Assembly: GCA_016722705.1 (NCBI GenBank) | Contig: JADKGN010000004.1 | Location: forward strand, 62,001-126,000 | From: Candidatus Dechloromonas phosphoritropha | GTDB lineage: Bacteria > Pseudomonadota > Gammaproteobacteria > Burkholderiales > Rhodocyclaceae | Length of the DNA stretch: 64,000 bases | Direction: 5' to 3' | Part shown: positions 8,989-16,417 of the stretch, piece by piece | How positions within the stretch are numbered: position 1 is the first letter of the stretch | Layout: every line of letters begins with the position of its first letter | The notes under the pieces: generated by a model | Databases searched by the model: none | The model's input: the letters and a program-made list of their open reading frames with translations, nothing else | What the model was told of the DNA's origin: nothing | Position numbers and translations under genes: made by a program

Positions 8989-9814
8989 TGGCAAACCGCC
9001 AGTCTATCCGGCGTCGGAATTGCGCCAACGCATTCTCAAGCAACTCGAAGCCCCGCCTCCGGCCGGGTTCTCGGGCTGGGACGGCGGCGCGCTGGCTCAA
9101 GCCCTCAACATTTCTGATGACGCGGTGTGGCGTGTGCTGCGAAAGGAAGGCATCCAGCTTCGGCGACATCGTTCGTGGTGCGTGAGTACCGATCCGGAGT
9201 TTGCGGCCAAGTCGGCAGACGTCATCGGGTTGTATCTGAGTCCGCCGCAAAATGCCCTCGTGCTTAGCGTCGACGAAAAACCGTCGATTCAGGCGCTGGA
9301 AAGGAAAACCGGCTATGTTTGCACCAGTAGCGGCAAGATCGTGCGAGGACTGAAGAGCACCTACAAGCGACATGGCACGATCAACTTGTTCGCCGCCCTC
9401 AATGTTGCGACCGGCGAAATTAAATCGAAGACCACCCACACCAAGAAACGTCCTGACTTTCAGGCGTTCATGGACGAGTTGGTCGTTGATATTCCGGACG
9501 ATCAGCAAATCCACGTCATTCTTGACAATTACAGCACCCACAAGAAAAACCACGAGTGGTTGGCCCGACATCCCAATGTTCACTTCCACTTCACCCCGAC
9601 TTCAGCCAGTTGGCTCAACCAGATCGAGATTTGGTTCGGCATCTTCGCGCGCAAAACACTCAACGGCGCCAGCTTCGCCACCATCGAGCAGTTGGTACAG
9701 GCCATCGAGGCGTTTATCGCAACCTACAACCAATCCGCATCTCCTTTTGTTTGGCGCAAACGTGAAGTCAAGGGCGCTCAACTTAGAAATACAATCGTTA
9801 ATTTACGCAATTAA
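8989..9814 (+). pseudogene. IS630-family transposase, C-terminal catalytic part
   Basis: This continues the interrupted transposase in frame after removal of the IS21 element. Catalytic blocks of the DDE_3 superfamily are visible: VLSVDEKPSIQAL (first D), IHVILDNYSTHK (second D) and PTSASWLNQIEIWFGIF (E/D position). It ends with TAA 9812-9814, a few bases from the right inverted repeat. The full-length product would be 360 residues and is not made while the IS21 element is present. Confidence 0.9.
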
Positions 9815-9873
9815 ACACTAACCTCCCAGCAGACGAAGTAACGCTATGTGGTAAAGCAACGCATCATCCCCTA

Positions 9874-11120
9874 GTATATCGTTCCATCAATATAATTACG
9901 TATTATGCGATTTCAAGGTCGAATTTCTTCCAGCGAAAGACAACTGGGGTGGCGTTCATTTCATCGATACCTTTCAGGATGCGCGCTTTGAGTTCATGAA
10001 TCGAGGCGACGCGGATATGGCGGAGGAAGGTCCGGGCCATTTTCGAGAAAGCGCATTCGATCAAGTTGAGCCAAGAACCATGCTTGGGTGTATGAACATA
10101 CTCGAAACGTCCGGGTCGCGTCGCCAAGTAAGCCATCGTCTCTTTCGAGATGTGGGCCGAGTGATTGTCGAGGACGACACGGATAATGGCCTCCGGCGGG
10201 TAGTACGCATCGATTGAACGGAGCAAACCGATGAATTCGCAGCTGCGGTGCCGGTCTTCGACTTGGGCAAACACATGGCCGGCGTGCAAGTCGATGCCGG
10301 CCAGGATCGATACGGTTCCATGGCGGACGTACTCGTAATCCCGACTCACCGTCGGCGCTTTGCCGGGAACCGGTGGCCGGTCAGGCGCCGTCAAGCCAAT
10401 CGCTTGAACGCCGGGCTTTTCATCGACACTGACCGTGTAAATCGGGTTCGGCCGTCCATCATGAACGGCGCCTTCGGTGTAGAGGGAAACGTCCCGGTAG
10501 ACCATCAGCACCTCATGCATCTTCCGGTCGAAGTCGGGATCCCGTTTCTCCAGGTAGTAGGTGATCTTGTGGGGTTTGAGTTGGTTTGCATCAAGAATCC
10601 GCCAGACCGTGCTCTTGCCCGCACCGGCAAGCCGTGGGAAGCCCGATGCCGCTGCCTGTTTGGCCACATGGCGGGCCAGCGCCGAGATGCTCCACAACTC
10701 CGCAGCCAGTCCAAGCTCCCTTGGTTTGGTGCACGCTACGCTGACCACCCAAGCCTTGGCCTCCTCAGTAATCTCCGGGGCGTGAGGCCGGTGGTAGGTA
10801 TCCTTCAATCCGGCTTGAATGCCCGCCGCAAGTGCCTTGTCGATGCATTTGTAGATCATCGGCCGGCTGACGCCCAGCTGCCGCTGAATCTCGGTGATCG
10901 ATACGCCCTGCGCGTATTTGAGCAGCACGCCGGCACGCTCCACTTCGCGCAACGGCGCCGTTCGCGACGCCGCCAATTCAGACAACCTGGACCTCTGCTC
11001 GTCTGTCAGCAACAGTGCTGCTCGCCCGCTTGTCCGTCCCATGATCACCTCCACGTCAAATGCTAAGACAATCATGGCAATTAACGGCACGTTTGTAAAT
11101 ATATTAATGGAACGTACTAC
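9874..11120 (-). mobile_element. Second IS630-family insertion sequence (about 1.25 kb)
   Basis: Imperfect inverted repeats of about 26-28 bp share CGTTCCAT and an A/T-rich tail (left from 9874, right ending at 11120). Each is bounded by TA (9872-9873 and 11121-11122). The single transposase gene is intact. It is distinct in sequence from the other IS630-family element to its left. It inserted just downstream of the large PD-(D/E)xK gene. Confidence 0.85.
9903..11042 (-). CDS. IS630-family transposase
   Basis: 379 residues from the chosen ATG at 11042, which follows a strong GGAGGTG ribosome site; an upstream start at 11090 would add 16 residues. The N-terminal HTH is VSITEIQRQLGVSRPMIYKC. 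The catalytic core shows IYTVSVDEKPGVQAIG (D), IIRVVLDNHSAHIS (D) and HGSWLNLIECAFSKMAR (E). The frame is complete, so the element could still transpose. Confidence 0.93.
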   Translation of the reverse strand: MGRTSGRAALLLTDEQRSRLSELAASRTAPLREVERAGVLLKYAQGVSITEIQRQLGVSRPMIYKCIDKALAAGIQAGLKDTYHRPHAPEITEEAKAWVVSVACTKPRELGLAAELWSISALARHVAKQAAASGFPRLAGAGKSTVWRILDANQLKPHKITYYLEKRDPDFDRKMHEVLMVYRDVSLYTEGAVHDGRPNPIYTVSVDEKPGVQAIGLTAPDRPPVPGKAPTVSRDYEYVRHGTVSILAGIDLHAGHVFAQVEDRHRSCEFIGLLRSIDAYYPPEAIIRVVLDNHSAHISKETMAYLATRPGRFEYVHTPKHGSWLNLIECAFSKMARTFLRHIRVASIHELKARILKGIDEMNATPVVFRWKKFDLEIA

Positions 11121-11138
11121 TAGTAAAATTCTGACGGT

Positions 11139-13391
11139 TCAGATCAGTGAAAGCGCTTCTCCCCAAACTTCTTCTGTTTCGATTACTTCGAAGAATCGTA
11201 GAGCCGAGAACTCGTTGGGGTAGAGCGATTTCAATGCGGGACATGCCGTTACGTCTTCTGATTGAGTCTTCAAAATCTGTCCATTCAAGATTCCAGCGTG
11301 ATCATTCAACAGTCTTCGATCATCGCGCAGGGCAATAATGATTTCCTCCACTGAAATCTTCAGAAAACCGTCGAATCGCTGATGGTCATGCTCGATCGAA
11401 GTGTCAACGATCCATCCCCGCACTTCGGGAATAAGGCTTCCGGATTCGATCCCTAGCATTGAACGGATATCAGGGTGATGTTCGAGGGCATGTTGAACGG
11501 CATCTACTTTCCGCCTGAGTTGCTGCCCAGCCCTCCTGAGCGTGGTTTTCCCATGCAGCCATGCGTCCCGCTCAGAGTGTCTGAGAAAGGTTGATTTAAC
11601 CTCAATGACCAAGATAGCGCCGTCACGGGAACAAATAAGGTCGATTTCTCCAGCGCCTGGATAGCTCTCCGAGTCAGGGTGCCAGTTCATCGATACCTGG
11701 AAGCTGCGGGATTCAAAAAGCTTTCCAATGCGCTCTTCGATGCGTCGGGTTTCTTCTTTGGATTCTGCTCGTCTGGCGCCAATTCGGCGCAGATTGTTAA
11801 TGGCGGCGGTGCTGTGGTTCTGAAGACCGTAGATCCATGGCAACTGAACAATAGATTGCCCGAGTTTCAAGAACGGACGCTCAAATAATTCGGGGTGAGG
11901 TCCTGGTTCACTCTTGTGCAACCGGGCTGCAAGTGTCGCAAAATCATTAGTCCAAAAGTCGAGAATCGAAGCGGCCATGGCGAGACTGCCCTTTGGATGT
12001 TGCATATTGACCGTCCAACCGACGATCGAGTGCACTTTTTCCTCTCGTGCCGACCAAGTGATTGGAAAACGATTTTGGCTGCCTTCCACTAGCCCGTTCC
12101 AGGCTAACCGTCCCAGCGCGGCCAGCCAGTTTCCCGATTCATGGAGCAACTCGACATACCTCTGCAGGAAATCACGCTGGAAGAAGGCTGAAGTCAGTTC
12201 CAAGGACAGCAATGCCTGAAACAGATCAACTCGCTCTCCAGATTCCAGCATCACGGACTCGTCAATGCCATAGACCTCGTCGAGTTGCAGTTGGCTACGT
12301 ATTGCACGGATATAGGCCAAGCGGTTGGCTTCGTGGTTCTCTCGGCTACCAATTTGGTGGATGGCGACTTCCGATGAGGCGAATTGTTCAAGCGCGCGAT
12401 AGAACCAATATCCGTGTAGCAACGACAGTTTTTCTCCATCTCGCTGCCAGTTGTCTCGTATTGCCGGATTCACTATCTCAATTTCCAGACGAGTTCCGTG
12501 CCGCACGAATCGGATTGCTTCGTCGTAGCTGTATGCATCCACTGACCTGGAAATGAATTCATTCAACTCTATTTGTGCTGCAAAAAGATTCTCGTAAGTG
12601 CTTCGCAGGTCATGACGAGGCATCGGTCCAGATGTCGATGGAAACAGGAACGGCGACAAATGCGTTGCTACCGAGTGACCGATTTGCTGCTCCGAGAGCT
12701 TGATCAATGACTCAGGGGCCGTTTTCAACTTCCAGATCAAAATATCGTTGGTAGCGTACCAAATTGTTTCTACCGCGCTTCGAGTACTGGATCGCCTAGA
12801 TTGGGCGTCAAACTCTCCCGGTACGACATTTTGAAATGCGTGGAGGCTGGCGTAGATCAGCAACTCAAAGGGAGACAGGTCAGCAAGCTTTGCCTGCCAA
12901 GATTCCACTTCCAGGCAGCGTTGTTTGTGTGCCTGATCAAAGATTTCAAGAATCTGGCATTGTTCATGAATTGCCGGGGCGGACCCGGCGATTTCTTCAA
13001 GCTCGGCACGTCTGGCCGGTTTTGGGTTAAGCGCCATCCTGGCATAGCGGATTGCACAGCACACTGCATCCGGCGCAATCCGACCTAAGTGAGCCAGCAG
13101 ATCGGGATTGGAGACTCGCGTTTGATCCAGGTAGCGGGCCAGGGCAAGTTTCGACACGTCGGTCGCCCAGAAGGCTGGCGGCATGGATATCAGGAACTCT
13201 GCAGACCAGAAGGCTGAGTCACGCTCGACCTGCGCGATCTTATGTTTTCCTCGGCGAGCGGGCTTTCCATCGAGATATGCCTCGGCAACCTGTATCGCTG
13301 CGCCCAAGTCGCTGACCTTGGAATTTGTCAGGGCTCCGTAGTTGCCATCGTACGGGTTGGCGTGAAAGGATGGTTGCAGGGTGGGTGACAT
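11139..13391 (-). CDS. Large protein with a C-terminal PD-(D/E)xK nuclease-like motif, function unknown
   Basis: 750 residues and not recognised as a named family. The first 550 residues are mostly helical-looking with no motif I can place. Near residues 575-600 is GEIDLICSRDGAILVIEVKS: Asp584, then Glu597-Val-Lys599, preceded by a Glu and followed by helices. This is the core arrangement (E...D...ExK) of PD-(D/E)xK nucleases. No signal peptide or membrane segment is seen. GC is somewhat lower than in the flanking chromosome. It stands alone, with transposons on one side and nirN on the other. Possible roles are DNA defence, a restriction-like function or a repair nuclease. Confidence 0.6.
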   Translation of the reverse strand: MSPTLQPSFHANPYDGNYGALTNSKVSDLGAAIQVAEAYLDGKPARRGKHKIAQVERDSAFWSAEFLISMPPAFWATDVSKLALARYLDQTRVSNPDLLAHLGRIAPDAVCCAIRYARMALNPKPARRAELEEIAGSAPAIHEQCQILEIFDQAHKQRCLEVESWQAKLADLSPFELLIYASLHAFQNVVPGEFDAQSRRSSTRSAVETIWYATNDILIWKLKTAPESLIKLSEQQIGHSVATHLSPFLFPSTSGPMPRHDLRSTYENLFAAQIELNEFISRSVDAYSYDEAIRFVRHGTRLEIEIVNPAIRDNWQRDGEKLSLLHGYWFYRALEQFASSEVAIHQIGSRENHEANRLAYIRAIRSQLQLDEVYGIDESVMLESGERVDLFQALLSLELTSAFFQRDFLQRYVELLHESGNWLAALGRLAWNGLVEGSQNRFPITWSAREEKVHSIVGWTVNMQHPKGSLAMAASILDFWTNDFATLAARLHKSEPGPHPELFERPFLKLGQSIVQLPWIYGLQNHSTAAINNLRRIGARRAESKEETRRIEERIGKLFESRSFQVSMNWHPDSESYPGAGEIDLICSRDGAILVIEVKSTFLRHSERDAWLHGKTTLRRAGQQLRRKVDAVQHALEHHPDIRSMLGIESGSLIPEVRGWIVDTSIEHDHQRFDGFLKISVEEIIIALRDDRRLLNDHAGILNGQILKTQSEDVTACPALKSLYPNEFSALRFFEVIETEEVWGEALSLI

Positions 13392-13577
13392 GCTACTAAT
13401 TTCAATTGTTCTTCACCCATTCTATGTCATTGGGAATTCATTCAACCGAAGTCTTCGAGGTGGACTGCGTCCTAACAGTCACCTTGTACGATTTGGCCGA
13501 CAACCAGCCATCACCAAAGACACGCCCCCACGGTCAACCGGAAATCCGACCCAAAATCGAAACCCACCTGACCGCCT

Positions 13578-15155
13578 TCAGTGGCTCGTCCCTTCCGACT
13601 TGGTGATCTTGTTCCAGACGTTGTACTTGCCGACCGGCTTCTTCATCGGGATGCGCTTTACTTCCTTCAGCGTCTCGGCGTCGTAGACGATCAGCGCACC
13701 GTCCATATCCCACAGGCTGGCCAGCACGTACTTGCCGTCTTTCGTGAATTCGACGTGGGCGAAGGTCTTGCCCGGCTCCGGCTTCAGTTCGGCGACGACT
13801 TCCAGCGTTTCCTTGTCGATGACCTGCATGGTGTCCTTGAATTCCTTGCTCATCATCGAATCGGTCCATGCGTAGCGGCTGTTTTCGTGGCTACGCATGA
13901 AGAAACCGGGGCCACGGGTCTTGATCTGTTTGATCGTCTGCCAGGTCTGCATGTCGATGACGCTGATCAGGCCCTCGTTCAGATTCGGTGTCGCCATCAC
14001 CGGCCGCCCGTGCCAGGTCCAACTGATTCCGGAACCGAGGTGCGGCATGCCGGGCAGTTCGAGGTCGGCAATTTTCCTGCGCACATCGAGGTTGACGACC
14101 TGCCCGGTGACTGCCGCCTTGGAGTCATTGCGTGAGGCGCCCATCACTTCGTTATAGCCCTGCGTGAAGTAGAAGTCGTCGAGGTAATCGTCGAGCTGGG
14201 TGCGTTGCGGGTTCAGAAAGCCGGGCAGGAAGGTGCCTTCGCGGTATTTGAAATCGTGGATCATGCCGGTCGGGATATCCGGTGCCTTCGGGTTGTACGA
14301 AACCTCCCACACTTCCTTGACGTCCTTGAGCGCCACGACGAAGCTCTGGCGTGGCGAGGCGTCATAGACCGCCGACACCCGCGAACTCGTCGTGCCGTCC
14401 TTGTCGGTGGCCGGCAGGATTTTTTTCAGGTTGAGGTCGGCATCGAGGATGACCAGCGAATGCGGCAGGTAGTTGGCCACCGCCACCCACTTGCCGTCAC
14501 CGGACACCGCCGCGTTGCGCGTGTTGATGCCGGCGCGTACCTCGGCGACCACCTTGAGGTTCCACAGGTCGAACTTGGTGATCCAGCCGTCGCGCGAGGC
14601 GAAAAACACATAGCGTCCATCCGGCGTGAACTTCGGACCGCCGTGCAGCGCGAAACGCGACTGGAAGCGATAAATCGGCTCCAGCCGGTCGCCGTCGAGA
14701 ATCGACACATGATGGTCGCCACTTTCGACGACAACGAACAGGTTCATCGGGTCAGCTTTGAATTGCGGCATGTCCGGCAGACTGCCCGGCGCGAAATTGA
14801 CGATGCGCGAGGCGGTGATTTCCTTTTCGCCCCACACCGGCATCGGCTTGATCGGCGTATAGACATAGGCGACCAGCGCCTTGATTTCCTCGTCATTGAG
14901 TTGCTTGCCGAAACCCTGCATCTGCGTTGCCAGACGACCATCGCGGATGACCTTCTCGGCTTCCGGCTTGCGCAGGCGGGCGAGGTTCTCTGGCAGCAGC
15001 GCCGGGCCAATCCCGCCGAGTCGATCGACGCCGTGGCAAGACGCGCAATGCTCCTTGAAATTCGCGGCGGTATCTGCGGCATCGGCCAGTTGCGCCATGC
15101 CGAACATGAAGTAGGCGGCAAAACAGGCCGGAATCAGGATCTTCCAGTTGTTCAT
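13578..15155 (-). CDS. nirN: NirN-type cytochrome, heme d1 biosynthesis/dihydro-heme d1 dehydrogenase
   Basis: 525 residues from ATG 15155, which overlaps the nirJ stop by four bases (ATGA). An N-terminal signal peptide (residues 1-27) is followed by one heme c site, Cys37-x-x-Cys40-His41, and a c-type domain. An eight-bladed d1-type beta-propeller then ends with PVGKYNVWNKITKSEGTSH, the C-terminus typical of the NirN/NirF branch rather than NirS. NirN oxidises the dihydro-precursor to heme d1 in the periplasm and hands the cofactor to NirS. An upstream frame extension to 15524 is an artefact of overlap with nirJ. Confidence 0.85.
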   Translation of the reverse strand: MNNWKILIPACFAAYFMFGMAQLADAADTAANFKEHCASCHGVDRLGGIGPALLPENLARLRKPEAEKVIRDGRLATQMQGFGKQLNDEEIKALVAYVYTPIKPMPVWGEKEITASRIVNFAPGSLPDMPQFKADPMNLFVVVESGDHHVSILDGDRLEPIYRFQSRFALHGGPKFTPDGRYVFFASRDGWITKFDLWNLKVVAEVRAGINTRNAAVSGDGKWVAVANYLPHSLVILDADLNLKKILPATDKDGTTSSRVSAVYDASPRQSFVVALKDVKEVWEVSYNPKAPDIPTGMIHDFKYREGTFLPGFLNPQRTQLDDYLDDFYFTQGYNEVMGASRNDSKAAVTGQVVNLDVRRKIADLELPGMPHLGSGISWTWHGRPVMATPNLNEGLISVIDMQTWQTIKQIKTRGPGFFMRSHENSRYAWTDSMMSKEFKDTMQVIDKETLEVVAELKPEPGKTFAHVEFTKDGKYVLASLWDMDGALIVYDAETLKEVKRIPMKKPVGKYNVWNKITKSEGTSH

Positions 15156-16291
15156 AGTCCGATTTCCTCGTCGGAAAGATAGCAGCCCGGGTCTTCCGCC
15201 CAGGCGTCGCCGGTCATCTGTTGCGCCCGAACGCGCGTGTTGCCGTTGCAAATCGCGAAATAGGCGCATTCGCCACAACGCCCCTTGACCGTCCGCGGAT
15301 GCTGCTTGAGGCCGGCCATCAACGGGTCGCTGGTATCCGTCCAGATCTGCGAGAACGACCGCTCCTTGACGTTGCCCAGGTTGTGGTGCCACCACATCGT
15401 ATCCGGATGCACATTGCCCAGGTTGTCGATGTTGGCGACATTGACACCCGACGAATTGCCGCCCCACTGGCGCAGCTTGGCCTCGACATGCGCCGCCTGC
15501 TCGGGGAAGCGCCGGCGTACCCAATACAGGAAATAGACGCCGTCGGCGTCGTTGTTGCCGGTCGTGAACTCCTTGTGCAGGCCGCGCTGTTGGTATTCCC
15601 AGCAGGTATCAAAGAGCAGGTCCATCGCCCAGCGCGTGAGTTGATGCTGGGCGTCGTCCTTGCGGTTCTTGTTGCCGCGCCCGGCGTAGTTGAGGTGCGA
15701 GAAATAGAAACGATCGATGCCCTCATCCTCGACCAGCTTGAGCAGTTCGGGCAGGTCGTGGGCGTTGTCCTGCGTCATCGTGAAACGGACGCCGATTTTC
15801 AGGTCGAGCTCACGACATAACCGGATGCCTTTCAGCGAGGCCTCGAAGGCGCCGTCCATGCGGCGGAACTTGTCGTGCGTCCCGCGGATGCCGTCGAGCG
15901 ACACACCGACGTAGTTGAAATCGCACTCGGCAATTTTGTCGATGTTGTTTTCGTCGATCAGCGTGCCATTCGACGACAGGCCGACATAAAAGCCTTTGGC
16001 CTTGGCGTGCTTGGCGATTTCGTAGATGTCCGGGCGCAGCAAAGGCTCGCCACCGGACAGAATGAGCACCGGTACGTGAAACGCCTTGAGATCGTCCATC
16101 ACCGAATAAACCTGTTCGGTGGTCAGTTCGCCGGGGAAGTTCGTGTCGGCCGAGATTGAGTAGCAATGCTTGCAGGTCAGGTTGCAGCGCCGGATCAGGT
16201 TCCAGATCACCACCGGGCCGGGCGGATTACGCTTGGGGCCGAGCGGTGACGGGTCGGCAATTTCCTGCATGTATTGGGAGATGCGAAACAT
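15152..16291 (-). CDS. nirJ: Heme d1 biosynthesis radical SAM protein NirJ
   Basis: 379 residues. The radical SAM cluster motif is Cys36-x3-Cys40-x2-Cys43 (RRCNLTCKHCYS), and a SAM-binding LSGGEPLLRPD follows. The C-terminal extension carries an auxiliary cluster pattern (CGECAYFAICNGN ... DPGC). NirJ removes two propionate side chains from 12,18-didecarboxysiroheme during heme d1 formation. Start ATG 16291 follows AAGGAAG. It is translationally coupled to nirN. An FNR/DNR-type palindrome lies 56 bases upstream. The nirS structural gene and the nirDL/E/F genes are not in the window. Confidence 0.9.
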   Translation of the reverse strand: MFRISQYMQEIADPSPLGPKRNPPGPVVIWNLIRRCNLTCKHCYSISADTNFPGELTTEQVYSVMDDLKAFHVPVLILSGGEPLLRPDIYEIAKHAKAKGFYVGLSSNGTLIDENNIDKIAECDFNYVGVSLDGIRGTHDKFRRMDGAFEASLKGIRLCRELDLKIGVRFTMTQDNAHDLPELLKLVEDEGIDRFYFSHLNYAGRGNKNRKDDAQHQLTRWAMDLLFDTCWEYQQRGLHKEFTTGNNDADGVYFLYWVRRRFPEQAAHVEAKLRQWGGNSSGVNVANIDNLGNVHPDTMWWHHNLGNVKERSFSQIWTDTSDPLMAGLKQHPRTVKGRCGECAYFAICNGNTRVRAQQMTGDAWAEDPGCYLSDEEIGL

Positions 16292-16346
16292 GAGCTTCCT
16301 TGTCTTGGGTCAGGCCATATTCAACGGCAGGCCTCCATCCTACGCC

Positions 16347-16360
16347 TTGACGTGAGTCAA
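16347..16360 (-). promoter_or_regulatory. FNR/DNR-type operator upstream of nirJ
   Basis: TTGACGTGAGTCAA is a perfect palindrome matching the FNR/DNR/NNR consensus (TTGAT-N4-ATCAA and its C/G variants). Its centre is about 62 bases from the nirJ ATG. A GAATAT hexamer on the minus strand at 16317-16322 would be the -10 box, placing the operator near -41/-43, the class II activation position. It also lies 57 bases upstream of the divergent ABC gene. Confidence 0.65.
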
Positions 16361-16417
16361 CCACCGGGAAACTCGGACATTAAGCCGGCTACCCGAGCCT
16401 TGCGATATACTCTACTG

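Larger units (their letters stand above)
5937..9818 (+). mobile_element. IS630-family element, carrying a nested IS21 element
   Basis: The ends share the 12-bp inverted repeat GTGTTTAATTGC (left from 5937; reverse complement ending at 9818). Each end is flanked by TA (5935-5936 and 9819-9820), the target duplicated by Tc1/mariner-IS630 elements. Without the 2.7-kb IS21 insertion and its 5-bp duplication the element would be about 1.15 kb, the normal size. It inserted three bases after the stop codon of the AlbA_2 gene. Confidence 0.88.

Noticed and set aside
10248..11066. A 272-codon plus-strand frame
   Set aside because: It is antisense to the intact IS630 transposase.
15156..15524. N-terminal extension of nirN
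   Set aside because: It lies entirely inside nirJ in another frame; the ATG at 15155 with a signal peptide directly after it is the natural start.
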